A DNA stretch of 64,000 nt from Cyclina sinensis (GCA_012932295.1 JAAONU010000006.1:32576882-32640881), one strand, 5' to 3'. Shown: positions 1-12,213, counted from the first letter of the stretch. Notes: generated from the sequence alone by a model not told the origin. Made by a program: numbers and translations.

Positions 1-660
1 GAGTACACGCCATCGCTTACACCAGTCCTGCATTTGGTTAAGCATTATCTGAAGATCTGCTTCCGACTTGGCGATAAGGACTATATCATCAGCGTATAAT
101 AACATTGATACAGAAGTGTCATCGATCTTGACCCCAAGGTCAAGGTTGTTGATTTCTGTTACCAGATCGTTTACAAAGACCGAGAAAAGTCGTCTATTAA
201 CACGCACATATGACACAGTATGGCTGTATATACGTTTTTTATAGATTTTTATTTTTTTCCATCGACTCCATTCAGCAGAAGTTTGTACAGAAGCATTTCA
301 CAATCAACAAAATCGAAGCATTTACGAAGATCTAAAAATACAGTAAATACAAAGTTATGGTTCCTTACAATACTGTCTAATGTGAAAACGTGGTCCTCGC
401 ATATACGGCCACTTCTAAATCCATTTTGCTCTTCTGCTAGAATATTGTTGTCGTCTAGATAACTTGTAAGTCTTTTGTTAATGAACGAACTATATAGTTT
501 ACTAACACAGGATAATAAACTTATGCCCCTGTAGTTCATTGGTAGACGGGCATCACTAGTTGGATCTTTTAAAATTGAAAGATTATAGATTTCCGCCACA
601 GAGTAGGTATAATACTGGTATCCATAATTAATTGAAAAAGTTGCTGTAACACCATATAAT
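1..660 (-). pseudogene. LINE (non-LTR) reverse transcriptase remnant
   Basis: Minus-strand translation gives the central part of a non-LTR retrotransposon RT. From 599 down to about 249 it reads NYRGISLLS, then a segment ending in FLDLRKCFDFVD (the RT A-box aspartate region). From about 230 to 1 a different frame contains LLYADDIVLIAKSE, the YADD catalytic box. The frame is lost in an A-rich stretch near 240-250 and again near 585-600, where LWRKSI continues in another frame. The piece runs off the window start, so the C-terminal part is outside. The start at 599 is GTG, not a true initiator. It is dead in this copy; the clade (L1-like or similar) is not certain. Confidence 0.85.
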
Positions 661-2958
661 GTCAGGAAATTTTAGAACACTTGTGCAAAGTTATTGAGAT
701 ATTCTTTAATGCATAAGAGAATAACAGTCCGGACACGAATGTGCGCATGTAGTCAGTTATATTAAGGATTTAAATACCTTTAAAATATAAGTGTGATTTT
801 GACATTTGAGATAAGGGCGTGGGGGTGCAAGCGATCGTCTTGATGTTGCCAAGTTATTTTAAAGTCATTTAATGCAGAGAATTGCAGTGCAGTGCAACAA
901 TTCAGGTCTTTTAAATATATTAGTGTGAACTTAGCATTTGAGGTAAGGACATACCTGTTGAGAAGAGAAGAGATCCATAGTCTTTCTTTTGAAGTCAGAG
1001 TTGCCATTGGTATAAGGCACTGTCGAAGACGATGGTGATGTAGATAACGTTGTTTGCTTTTGATGACGCGCCGGTTGAATATGAAACTCTAGATGAATGT
1101 AGCGATGTGTCATATGTAACTGAAAACGGAGCTGACGACGTATTGATATAATGTCCATTTGTGATGTATGTAATTCTTTTTGCTTTTTGTGTCGTTGTTA
1201 TATCTTACGTTATAGGCCTTATTGTGAACGGAAGTGCATCGCTCTTTTGGCAGAGAATAATTGTTAATGACGATACAACATCTAAAAAAGGTTATAGAAC
1301 TTAATATTCACAATATATATGTTTTACAAAAGTTTCATATTTTCTGCAGTGATTCAACCTGTTACTTTTTGTTTTCGAAATGATAGACCTACAAGTTTTT
1401 ACAAACGTTTTTCATTTTGTGAAACAGAAACAACTTACTACCACAATGTCTCTGTGTCATTTGCCAAATTAAGAGTTTACCTTTCTACTTGTTATGCATA
1501 AATTTTAACACTATTCTTTCACTGACAGAGAAGAATGTTCACTAAAAATGGAAAATCAACTTTAAAAAACGTGATAAATATACAGTTGATACCAACACAA
1601 GGCTTATTCAAAATATCACAAAACAATAGATAATATAAAACAAAATTCCCAAATCAGGGGTAAGGAATAGCCAGAAACATTTAAATTCAGGGTATTTCAG
1701 CTGTCTTCTTAGTGCATAAAGCTATCATGGTAAAAAAAAACCTACTGAAAATGCAATGTAATTTTTTTTTTGCGAAAAGCACAGATTTCATTCAGAACAT
1801 ATTGGCCCTTGTTTTGTCCATGTTATCAACGACAGTGGCCACTAGAAAGAGACTGACTACCATACATCTCGATAACACGAGCCTTAAAAAAGACGTAATT
1901 GAACCTTAACTGATAATTAGAAACTGCCATTTATTAGGATGTAACTTGCATGTGTTGCCAAAGCTTCTTGAGTTCCAAATACTTGGACGTTAAATACAAC
2001 GTTTTTTTGTTGTTGTTGTTGTTTTTTTTTGGGGGGACGCTGCTAGATGCGTTAGTAACAATTGTGCTACCGATGTTCTGATATATACATATGTTGTTTA
2101 TATATCACAAACAACAACGGAAATTTCGTTTTCAATATTAATAGTCACTGAATAGCATATACAAGTCATTGTATTAATATAAATTTTGTGACTGGCTCAT
2201 TCATTGAACAAAGTCAACAAAACAAGTTTATCTTTTGAAGGACAGTTCTGCAATTTGAAATCAATATTTTATCAGTTGTGTTACCACATCGACACATCTC
2301 TCTACACTCCTGTATAAACTACAGACGGGTTTTAACTGGTCTGCAGTTAAACGACTCATCCAAAAGACTATTACATGTACTTGTAATGTTAGTAGAGGAG
2401 CTTTGTAGCCAACTTGCGACTTCTAGTTAACAAGTCCTGTGAGTAACTACTGGACCAACGTTCTGTCCCAAGATGTAACAGACCAAGACCTAAATACCCC
2501 CTCGTTTAAGTAGACTTTGCACCTTCACCTCATTTGTGTAACGACTTTTAAATTAAGATATTTACGGGTCAACAAGACAGAAATACTAATGAGGGAAGCA
2601 AGGACATGGTACAGATAATAATATAAATATAATTATATTAACAATAAGAATGAAATAAATGCGTAGGCACTATAGTAGCAAATTATCATATGTTTCAATT
2701 GCTTTCTCCAAAAAGCTTTGTCAATTGCATTATAGTTCTAATGAAATATCATTCAACTTTAAGATTATATTATGGCTGGTACAACGAAAAAGCAGATTTA
2801 CTACAATGATTTGAAAAAAACGAGACAGAACAATTACAATGAAAATTTTGGAAGCTTTTTCGCTGAAGCACTAAATCACAAATATCATCTGAAGAGGACT
2901 CTTAAATGTGTATCGGACCTTAAACATCAACAAATATCAATAAAAACATTTGAGCTGC
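661..2958. other. No recognised gene; AT-rich intergenic sequence
   Basis: No exon chain or RNA gene could be supported. There are short ORFs with no recognisable domain (for example 931-1158 minus), a GTT/T/G low-complexity tract near 1999-2036, and otherwise AT-rich sequence. Confidence 0.5.
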
Positions 2959-4768
2959 TCATCGTAAATTTAAAAAATGGTAATTCACTTCTTCCAATTT
3001 ATAATCTTGGTCTTTATGATCATTTTTAACATTTCCGACTGTGTTGTACGTTTCCGGGACCCTCTTCTTCCTTGATGCAACAGGGCTCAAATGATGGTAC
3101 TCGTTTACACTTACAAACTGGTTTGCCTTTCCCGAATCTATTCGATCATACATTTGGTCATCAACGATTGCATTATTTGCTAATTGTTGACTCACCCTCT
3201 TTTTAGCTCACCTGTCACGCAGTGACATGGTGAGCTATTGTGATCCCCTCAGTCGTCGTGCGTCGTCAACATTTCTATTCAAACGACATCTCCTCTGCAC
3301 CACTGGGCCAAATTCAATGAAACTTGCCAGGGATATTCCTTGCATTAAGCTCTACAAAAGTTGTTCAAAGAATTCAATTCCATGGCAAAAACAGGAAAAA
3401 CTTTAAAAATCTTCTTCTCAAAATCTGCAAGGCCTGGAGCTTAGATATTTGGTATGTAAGGCATCATCTAGTGAACTTCTACCAAGATTGTTCAAATTAT
3501 GACCCTTGGGTCAGAAATGGCCCCGTCCCGGGGGTCATTTGATTTTAGAAAGAGTTATATAGTGAAAACTTTAAAAATCTTCTTCTCAAAATCTGCAAGG
3601 CCTGGAGCTTAGATATTTGGTATAAGGCATCATCTAGTTGACCTCTACCAAGATTGTTCAAATTATGACCCTGGGGTCAGAACTGGCCTCGCTCCAGGGG
3701 TCACATGTTTTACATAGAGTTATATAGTGAAAACTTTCAAAATCTTCTAGTCAGAAACCGCAAGGCCTGGAGCTTAGATTTTTGGTGTGAGGCATCATCT
3801 GGTACAGTCTTTCAAGATGATTTCAAAAACATTATTCCTTGACCTATATTTTTGACCTACTTTTTTGTTTTTTAGCTACAGCAATGAAATTTGGACCATG
3901 TGCACAGTTTTTCGTTTCGATTTCAAAAATGTCATCGCATGACTTATATTTTTGACCTACTGACCTTCTTATTGTTTTTGGAGCTATTGCAACGAAATTT
4001 TGAACATGTGTACAGTTTTTTGGTCCAATTTAAAAAAAGTCATATCATGACCTACATTTTTGATTTACTGACCTACTTTTTGTGTTAAAGCTACGGCAAT
4101 GAAATTTGGACTGCGTGTACAGCTTTTCGTTCTGATTTCAAAAATGTCATATCATGACCTATATATTGACCTACTGACCTACTTTTTGTTTTTGGAGCTA
4201 TGGCAATGAAATTGCATTGGTCCATTTCTGTAATTTGCATCATTACATTCATAAAAATTTCTTTCATCTTTGAACCCAGGTGAGCGCTTTAGGGCCATTG
4301 GCCCTCTTGTTTATGTCCTGCACTGATTTCACGAGTTTTTTTATTGGCCATTTTTCTATTTCTCCCAACAGCCGAGGTGCTTGTGGTGAAGTCATAATGT
4401 AGATCGGATTTGCCATGATTCTGAGAAATTTGTTTACCTACCAGGGTGCAAGAAATACTTGGTGGAATTTCAGTCACATCGTACATAGGATTTTCCGTCA
4501 TATAGTAGTTGTTGTCATTTTGTTTCTCTGCAACTGTAGTGGTGGACGGGTCAGAATCTGACTTCTCTGAGATGGATCTTCTGTGAAATGTAATTAAGAG
4601 GTATTGACATTTTCATTAATTGTAAGCATGGAGTACATTCTAATCTCGCAGTATGCGCAATCAATTTTTATTTGTTTGTAAAATACATCAATTAAATAAC
4701 AAGCGTCTGTACGAACTTACCGTCTGCATATAACTATAATAACAGCTACGCCTGCTACATTCGGAACA
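2959..4768 (-). CDS. Membrane receptor 3' end: transmembrane plus tyrosine-rich cytoplasmic tail, interrupted by a repeat
   Basis: The upstream exon ends at 4721 (donor CG|GTAAGT) and encodes a short hydrophobic run, VAGVAVIIVIC, followed by R; its own 5' border is unclear (about 4765). The next exon starts at 4580 after acceptor ttacatttcacag, and the phase-2/phase-1 join makes an Arg-Arg pair, typical of a stop-transfer. The tail contains NPMYDV (an NPxY motif), YDFT, YDRI, YHHL, YNTV, YKLE and YHFL, and stops at 2959. The frame is broken between 4310 and 3204 by a 1.1-kb repeat (3205-4309); excising it restores an in-frame join (HK|KRVSQQ). As it stands, translation from 4580 would end inside the repeat. 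No ectodomain exon was identified upstream. Tyrosine-motif tails of this kind suggest a signalling or phagocytic receptor, but the family is not identified. Exon structure is seen; function is inference. Confidence 0.6.
3205..4309. repeat. Interspersed repeat with hairpin ends and internal tandem sub-repeats (family A)
   Basis: The plus-strand left end is a near-perfect hairpin, AGCTCACCTGTCAC / GTGACATGGTGAGCT. The right end is a second hairpin, AGGGCC-att-GGCCCT, followed by CTTG. Inside are three copies of a unit containing GCAAGGCCTGGAGCTTAG (about 3420-3790), then about five copies of a ~110-bp unit carrying 'gcaatgaaatttgga' and 'tgacctactgacctac' (3840-4210). It is flanked by TTT on both sides, a possible 3-bp target duplication. 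It carries no coding capacity. Short T-rich target, terminal hairpins and tandem core resemble non-autonomous Helentron-type elements (inference). Confidence 0.75.
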
Positions 4769-5819
4769 CCTCAGGCGACTTCAATAAGTGTTTATACGAA
4801 GTTGTCAGAAAAGGCCGAGTTGTTACGATTGCGCCTGCTACGCAAACGACACCCGCGGATGGGATATGCGTCTTTATTTAAATACCAAAGGTGTAGAATT
4901 CAAGTACAAGTATATAATCGTATTTCATATTAGAATAAAGAAAGATAGCTAAACTATATTCTCTTTTTTATTATAGCTTTATGCTATATCAAAATCGCAT
5001 TGAAACGGCTAGAAACGAAAGATTGCCTGGTTTTGATTATCGTCATAGGTTTTCCCAATTTTTAATACGTCTAGATTTTGAATTAAATTACCATTATAAC
5101 TGGGATAAAGTGTCATTGCTTCTTACAATAAGAAATATTTACAAGTATCAGAAAACGATGTCCCTGCCGTGCTGTAACTGCCGAATTCTTTTGTTATGCT
5201 AATGCTGAATATAGACATACAGTAGTTTTCGCACGGTTTAAGCGGAAGTAGCTGTATTAAAATCAGTGAAAATATTAAAAATGAACAACATTTCATGAAT
5301 ACTTAATAATCCGACATTTCGTTTCTCTCAAAACCAACTTTATTTCTTTTACTTCTAATTCTCTGTAATTTCACTGACCTATTTGTTACAAAATGTTTGA
5401 CTAACAACTCAACACATTGTCTGGTTTACTCGTTTTGATATTATCATTCGAGCTGTATAAAAGTAACATTTGCCTTAACTGCAAGTGCTCAAGGACACAC
5501 TTACTTAAAAGTGTCGCACTCTTTCTTTGTGCGATCAAAATCATCGGCATGTTTCTTTCAAAAGGTTAAATACATGGATTGCGGGGACTTTTTGTACACA
5601 GTCTATATCTGCATTTAAAGTCACTTTTGTTTGATACAAGAAAGCTTATGACAAGAACAAAATTAAATGATGTACATTTCTTATTCGGGACACTACATTT
5701 ACTTCTTTACAAATATACGAATTTATAACATGAATACGTTTAATTTTAGATCAAAGCAAATAGTAAGCCAAATAGTAAGAAGATTTTAAAAGCTTTTCCT
5801 TTATAAGTATGTAAAATCA
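4769..5819. other. No recognised gene; possible upstream intron of the receptor gene
   Basis: I searched the minus strand for receptor ectodomain exons and found none. The short ORF at 4981-5202 (+) has no recognisable domain. Confidence 0.4.
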
Positions 5820-6176
5820 AGTAACCCCTGGGCCCGGGCCAATTCTAATCCAATAGCCATGATTTATATAGTTTTGGTAGAGGTCCAATAGATGATGTTA
5901 TCAACCAAATACGTAGGCTTTAAGCCTTTTGGTTTCAGACAAGAACTTTTTCCTTTCAGTTGTCATGACAAGCAGAGTTCTCCATGGAATTCTATATTTT
6001 ATATAACTCTGAAAAAAAGACCATACAAGGATCATTTCTGTAAAGTTTAATTGCAATTCACCAAATGGTACGGAATGAGATGTTGTTTAAAGTTTTAAAG
6101 TCAACTGTGGACGACCGACGTACGGACAAAACAGCAAACTTAAGCTACACCTGACCTTTTCGGTCAGGTGAGCTAA
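5820..6176. repeat. Interspersed repeat copy related to family A
   Basis: The sequence carries GGTAGAGGTCCAATAGATGATG-like and 'tgacaagcagagttctcc' stretches typical of the same repeat class. It ends with a 'gaccgacgtacggacaaaac' tract and the terminal hairpin CACCTGACC-ttttc-GGTCAGGTG followed by AGCTAAAA, the same end as family A. The left boundary is approximate. Confidence 0.55.
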
Positions 6177-7216
6177 AATATGATCTTTATTTGTTCTCAA
6201 AGATATTTATTTTATTTTATATCTAAGAATAAAAAAGATGATGAAACATTAGTAAAACACTTTTTAACAGGAAAAAGAATTAAAAGAAAAAGAACCGCAA
6301 TTTTCTGAAAATGGAAGCGAACCCCAACATCTAAAAGTAGCTTATATGTATAATTTTGTAAGACCCTTATTTATGTTAGTGTTGAATATGTACCTGATAA
6401 TAGATCTGTGTAACAAAATGAAATACCGATAAATCAGGAAAATATAGCTAGATCGGTTAGTAAACCAGTTTCATGTAAGAATATCAATGAATTAGATTTA
6501 ACCAAAAGGTTATTTTAGAATAGACAGGCGATGAAAACAATGCATCGGCCATATCTATCACATACCCTTGAGACACGAGAGCTTTTAATAGAAGATTATA
6601 TGAAAAATATCCGACTTCAATAATTTGTTACGCAGTAAATAAACTCATTAAATATTCATATAATGTACGTATTTGAAGGCAAGTAACCATGAAATATGAA
6701 GAAAATGCAGCAGTGTTGATTCAGAAACGTAAATAAGGTAACGTTTTTATGATAAATTAAAATAAACAAATATCAAATATAATGATAATTTGAGTGTTCA
6801 AGGTAACAAAAAATAGTTGTTTTGCAGATGCAGTTGATAATACATTGAACATACAAAAATATGAAAGAGCTTGTTACCTTGAAAACCAATTCTCAATAAT
6901 TTAATTATTAAAAAAATTCCATCAATTGCTTTTTTTATGATAAAACTGACTCTGGACACATTTCTAAATAAGAAATACTTAGAAGCTTATGATGAATATA
7001 GGCGATCCATATGTAGCTGTAAGAGTATATATGTAAAAATAGGCTGGCAGTTAAATCATATTTTATGTATATAAATGAATTCAAAATGTTTATACTATAA
7101 CAAGGCAAAGTATATGATTTAAATGAAATGGAATTTTAACTAACTGCATTAGCAAGACCTTTGAAAGCAGGCAATTCCGCATATCAGTATATAGGACATT
7201 ACAACACATTGTTGAG
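6177..7216. other. AT-rich 3' flank of the transporter gene
   Basis: No domain-bearing ORF is seen. It should contain the 3' UTR of the minus-strand transporter at 7217-9049, but I did not identify a convincing polyadenylation signal. Confidence 0.4.
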
Positions 7217-9049
7217 TTACATAAAAGATTCCTCTTCTTGTTCGTCTAGCGCATTTTTTTGCTTCTTTCTGTCTCTCATTCCCTCTTCAGTCATCTTTCC
7301 AACTAGATGCCTTCGAAATGAAAATACACATCGTTCGTCGTAATTTTCCGGAGCTTCCGTGAACATACTGACCACAATTCCAACCAAAAATGAAGTAATA
7401 AGGCCGATTAAGGAAAACAAAATGTAAGAGGTACTGTAAATTTTCTGTAAGACCGAAAGGTCCGATGTTGCATTTTCATCTGTTGATAATGATGTTGAAA
7501 CTGGTATTGTGACAGGCATTTGTGAAACAGAAAAATGAGTAAAATTTTCACTAGATGTTGTCGTGTAATTGAAACTGTTTGAGACGTTCGTCTGGAAATA
7601 AACCGTGTCAGAATATGCGTAGCACTGGTCTGTAGGTCCAGGAGGCAAAACAGGGTATTTCGGCATGTCTGTAAACTTGCTGCCTATGTTTATCCATAAG
7701 GAAATGATCATTCCACAAAATGTCCCAGCCACTAGTCCCTTGGTTGTCGTTCGGCGAAACATAATCGATAACAGGAAAATGGAACACATTGGCCCGTCGA
7801 TACATCCCATGAAACTAAAAAAAGTATAAGTTATCGACCCAGGCAGTTTTGATAGCACAAATGCGAGTACCATGGTAATAAGTCCGTATACTAAAACAAC
7901 AAATTTTGAAATTCTGGTCGCTTTATCAGTCTGTATGTGTGGAAATTTCACGCTAATGATGTCTTCAAATGTAACTGCAGATAAGCTGCTTAGACATGAA
8001 GACAATGAGCTCAGAGCAGCACTTGACAGCGAGGCCGTGAATAAACCAGCTAAACCAGGTTGGTTCTTGAAAAGGTCCAGAATTGCAAGTGGTATGATTG
8101 CGTTTATATTTCTAACAAGCCCGCTCTCTACAATATCACATCCCTGTCCATAAAAATATGCAAACACTGTCACACCCTCAAATATCGTCATAACCAAGAA
8201 GAACGAAAAAGTTGGCGCACATATTAAGTACATGCATCGCGCCGCTTTTACTGTTGGAGTAGAAAATACCCTCTGCATAGCTTGTTGAGATAGAGTGACA
8301 TGTAGCATAGTGCTAAATGTACCAAAGGAAACATTCCAAAACTGATAACGAATGGTCGGATCGAAGCGAAAATCTGTACGAAGCCGATCACGTGAGTATT
8401 CAAATACATTGTTAAGACCCCCGGCACCAGTGATAGACATAACGAGGATTGCTATGATGCCGCTTTCTGTGACCAAAAACTGAAACACGTCTGTCCAGAT
8501 GACGGCTTTTATTCCACCTACAGAAGTATAAATTGATGTAAGTATGGTATAAACTAGAATTGTTGCCCAAAACGGAATTCCAAGAACTGCGTTTATGGCA
8601 ACACACGTGCCGACTGTGATTATTGCCATATAAAATATGTTGTATATAATCCCAATTGTAACTGTCAAGAATCTGAGCACGTTATTTCCAAATCGTAGCT
8701 GAAAATATCCATAAACACTCGTTAATTTCAATGGATGTAGCACTGGTATTATGAAAATTGCTGTTAAAGTGTAGGCTGTTAATATTCCGACAACAAAAAA
8801 AGAGATACCGATACCATATGCATATGATTCCGCGGGAAATCCAAGCAACATCAATGAGGACTGATAAGTGACAACTAAAGAAAGTGCTACAGGCAATATT
8901 CTGTAATTTCTGTTCGCGAGAAAATAATTCACAGTTGTATTTCTCTTCCTTTCTCTAATGGCAAATATAATTCCAATTATCAAACAGACACCGACTGAGC
9001 AGCCGAACACTGCGAAGTCGGCTGCATTGAATTCACTACTCAACTTCAT
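7217..9049 (-). CDS. Sodium:solute symporter, SLC5 family (monocarboxylate/multivitamin transporter-like), copy 1
   Basis: A single uninterrupted 610-codon ORF with an ATG start. It encodes a polytopic membrane protein of the length usual for SLC5A8/SLC5A12-type transporters (about 610-620 aa). Hydrophobic segments lie near residues 12-32, 50-72, 80-105, 125-150, 155-175, 185-210, 275-300 and onward, with two late helices around 530-560. Family-typical stretches are visible: NYFLANRNYRILPVALSL near residues 40-57 and the VGGIKAVIWTDVFQ block near 175-190. A serine-rich stretch (SLSSAALSSLSSCLSSLS) near 340 fits the helix that contributes to the second sodium site. A Ser/Thr-rich loop near residues 480-520 has several N-glycosylation sequons. 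The lack of introns is unusual for animal SLC5 genes and suggests a retrocopy origin. Substrate cannot be assigned. A close paralogue lies at 20647-22488 in opposite orientation. Confidence 0.93.
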   Translation of the reverse strand: MKLSSEFNAADFAVFGCSVGVCLIIGIIFAIRERKRNTTVNYFLANRNYRILPVALSLVVTYQSSLMLLGFPAESYAYGIGISFFVVGILTAYTLTAIFIIPVLHPLKLTSVYGYFQLRFGNNVLRFLTVTIGIIYNIFYMAIITVGTCVAINAVLGIPFWATILVYTILTSIYTSVGGIKAVIWTDVFQFLVTESGIIAILVMSITGAGGLNNVFEYSRDRLRTDFRFDPTIRYQFWNVSFGTFSTMLHVTLSQQAMQRVFSTPTVKAARCMYLICAPTFSFFLVMTIFEGVTVFAYFYGQGCDIVESGLVRNINAIIPLAILDLFKNQPGLAGLFTASLSSAALSSLSSCLSSLSAVTFEDIISVKFPHIQTDKATRISKFVVLVYGLITMVLAFVLSKLPGSITYTFFSFMGCIDGPMCSIFLLSIMFRRTTTKGLVAGTFCGMIISLWINIGSKFTDMPKYPVLPPGPTDQCYAYSDTVYFQTNVSNSFNYTTTSSENFTHFSVSQMPVTIPVSTSLSTDENATSDLSVLQKIYSTSYILFSLIGLITSFLVGIVVSMFTEAPENYDERCVFSFRRHLVGKMTEEGMRDRKKQKNALDEQEEESFM

Positions 9050-9329
9050 GCTTGTCAGGTGTGGATATTAATGATATACAACTAATCAACATCCTATCTA
9101 CTCTGAATGAATGAACATATACTGGGTATAAACATTCAGTTTTTATTCCAAACGTTTAAGTTTAAAATCCTACTCCAGTTACGATTTGATATTCTACACC
9201 CGGTGGTTATATTTTGTTTTACAAATGCAAGAAGAAATGTTATAATTCAAAGACAATGGATCACTCAAATTTTCGTATCTGTATTGACCATGTTCTTAAA
9301 TTTTATCTTAAACATGTCAGATATATCTG

Positions 9330-10570
9330 TTTATCACAGGTATTTACCCGGGTTTGGGCACAGATCCCACTGGCTTTCCTCAATCATCCAAATCAAACAA
9401 AAAACATCTCTTTTCAATTAATGTATCCAAATGAACTCCAGCTTAATAAAGCAAACACTTCGGGGGAGCAAGCAAACTTTCTTGATCTAAATATTTCTAT
9501 TAAAAATGGTTTTGTTACTACTAAAATGTAGAAAGGAGAGATGATTTTTATTTTAATATTATTATTGTCCATTTTTAAATGGTGATGTCCCACGCGCTTC
9601 TTCCTATAGGGTTTATATTTCACAGCTTGTTCGCTTTTTTAGAACTTGCAACAATGTTAAAGATTTCAATTAACGCAATCTTACATAACAAAAAAAATTG
9701 AAACAGGGGTATCGTAACCACAGAGAAAGACAAACAGTTTGTATCGCTGATACCCAGATTTAAGTTAAAAATAAAACAATTGCAGTTTAAAATCACTCCT
9801 GCAACAAGATATTTCTTAACCAGTTTAAGGGAAATGCTATTCATAAAATAAAGAATGTAAAAAAAACAATATTAATTTGTCCACGATATTTGTAAAACCC
9901 ATCTGTAAAATAAAAAAAAAGCTACCAACTTGATATTCTGCAGCGCACTGCCTGCTTGGTGATTAACCCTTCTACATTTCATCACTTTGCTTACCTCCTT
10001 TTTGCACCACAGTGGCAGAGGTTTGAGAGTTTATGAAGGTTTCTAGGGAGATCTTTATAGGAATGTAGAAACTCGATTGGTCTCTTTTATCCTTGCCATT
10101 GTGTTCTTGCTGACTTTACTCCAAATGTCTCAATAAGGTCATTGAGTATCTACCTCTTCACTCTACAATGTCATTAGCTTTATGTTTTTAAATGTTTGTG
10201 TTCTTTTGCATGCAGCATTGTCTAGTTGATGGATGGGTTGGAGTTAATTCACGAAGACAACTTGTTCTTGTTTGTTATTATGATAACTTATTGGAGACAG
10301 TGTTAGGCTGGTGCGCCCTAGAACCTAGTTTAAACACCCCAGCGAGAAATGTTTAGCCACTGACCGTTCAAGGGATAACCCCTCGGGTTCTCATTTTTGT
10401 TAATTATGGTTCTTTTTTTAATTGATCTATAAATAATTTCATGCTATCTTTTCCTCTACTTTCCAACTGTGGCTTTGTTTTTAGACTGTGTTTTTTCCTG
10501 AAATGTTTTTTTTTTCCACTTTTTTATATATGGTGGTCATGGTAGAATAAAACGAAAACAGGAATTGGCT
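9330..10570 (+). mobile_element. Degenerate retroelement 3' part: RT C-terminal ORF remnant and conserved tail
   Basis: From 9415 the plus strand reads YPNELQLNKANTSG then FLDLNISIKNG. After a frame change it reads RRDDFYFNI, later LATMLKISINAIL and a KQGYR segment, ending near 9850 with several stops and shifts. This block resembles the C-terminal part of reverse-transcriptase proteins common in mollusc genomes (Penelope-like or DIRS-like; remembered, not searched). The following 9910-10565 looks like its 3' tail, including 'ttaggctggtgcgcccta', 'gtttaaacacccc', 'ccactgaccgttcaaggg' and 'ggtggtcatggtagaataaa'. It is non-functional in this copy. Confidence 0.55.
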
Positions 10571-11412
10571 TTCAAGATTTCCTTTTGTGTTTGTTATATC
10601 TTTAAATTATTATGTTTGATTCTTTGAAAAGCCGCTTTTGTAGTACACTATCAAAATAAAACTAGACGAGTTCTGTCCATAGGGGATATCTGTGGAGACC
10701 CCAAAACAAAAAAGAACACGCTGAATTTAAGTACTCGTTGACTCATGATTCTCTTCGAGCAATTACATGTTATTACCTATACAGAATTGCTCAAACGGAC
10801 TGATGCACGTACATTGAACATCTGGTTGGATGTCTTTTTTAAATATTAAAGATCTTTATATTATGATCATTTCATACCTGATGGACAAATGCAATTGTCC
10901 TATACATAATACTCTCTTTTAGACTACCAGAGAAGGATATTCCGCTATCTCAATGCAACAATGTTGTGACTTATATATATTACACTGTTAACATATCCTG
11001 CACCTTTAAATGCAAAAGCATGATATATAAAATATGTAAATAAACATCTCAATAGAAAAAATACATTTGTCTTAAAGATATAACGGTTTCAGTCTGTGCA
11101 ACAAGGTGGATCCTCGTTACAATCCTACTTCTTGAAAATTGACACTGTTTCCGGCATTCTGTCAATGTTGTAGAGTCATAAAACTCCATTTTTCATTGAT
11201 AGTCTTTTGACTATATTGTTTTAACTTTCGTCATTCGTGAAAGGGAATTCAAGACTTTCATAACAGATTTGTAGTGACCTGCTGATAAGGCTTCAAATAA
11301 TGTAATTATAGTATGACAGGTACACTAATATTCAAACTAAATAGCTAAATAATACTAATGCTTATACACTGACTTCACCATCAGAGAGTGATATTGATTT
11401 TTCCATTTTATT
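10571..11412. other. No recognised feature
   Basis: AT-rich sequence with no ORF of note, RNA gene or clear repeat border. Confidence 0.4.
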
Positions 11413-11456
11413 ATGCTCCCCGAAGGGCGAGCATATAGTTGCCGCTTTGTCCGTCC

Positions 11457-11487
<31 letters not shown>

Positions 11488-12030
11488 ATAATTTTGTCCG
11501 GAGCATAACACAAAAACTATAAGAGATATCAAGATCAAACTTCATAGGTAGTTAGATCTCATTAAGGAGCAGTGCAAAGCACAAGAACCATAACTTTTGC
11601 TTTATTAGTTTTTGAGTTATTGCCTTTTGAAATTTCTCATACTTATTTTTTGTTCGGGGCATATCTCACAAAGTATAAGAGTTATCAACTTGAAACTTTA
11701 TAAGTAGATACATCTCATTGATGAGCAGTGCAGTGCACAAGAATCGTAACTCTTACTTTATTAATTTTTGAGTTATTGCCTTTTGAAATTTCTCATACTT
11801 ATTTTTTGTCCGGGGCATATTTCACAAAGTATAAGAGATATTAACATGAAACTTTATCGGTAGATAGATCTCTATGAGGAGAAGTGCAGCGTGCAAGAAC
11901 CGTAACTCTATTTTGCATAATTTAGGAGTTATTGCCCTTTGTTATTTTTCATACTTAAAAAAATCATATTAAACAATATCCCTTTTGGAATTGGCATTTA
12001 TTCGGGGAGCATTCATCGGTTCTACCGATT
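11413..12030. repeat. Interspersed repeat with hairpin ends (family B, 'CCCCGAAGGGCGAGCATATAG' type)
   Basis: It begins with a hairpin-forming TGCTCCCCGAAGGGCGAGCA, followed by a (TCCG)n/(TTCG)n tract at about 11449-11489. Then come roughly three copies of a ~120-bp unit with 'ggggcatatctcacaaagta', 'gagttattgccttttgaaat' and 'agcagtgcagtgcacaagaa'. It ends near 12005-12030 with CGGGGAGCATTCATCGG. Related pieces lie at 32435-32530 (opposite orientation) and 63840-64000. Confidence 0.7.
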
Positions 12031-12213
12031 TTCTGTTTATTCAAGTGCACGTACAAGACAACATATACGTAAAGAAATACAATTATCTATCCCATTATAT
12101 ACACAGATATGTACAAGACTAACAAAACAACTTTAAAAAACCTTTCTTACATGTTATGCCTTTAACCTTTTAATTTGTATTTTTTCTACATGAACTTAAA
12201 TATTTTTAAACAG

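Noticed and set aside
931..1158. Minus-strand ORF ending at a possible GT donor (CAACAG|GTATG)
   Set aside because: No partner exon, no domain and no ATG context; could be an exon but cannot be supported.
7872..8153. ORFs opposite the transporter genes (also 21543-21782)
   Set aside because: Antisense shadows of the symporter coding sequence; the pair looks conserved only because the genes are paralogues.
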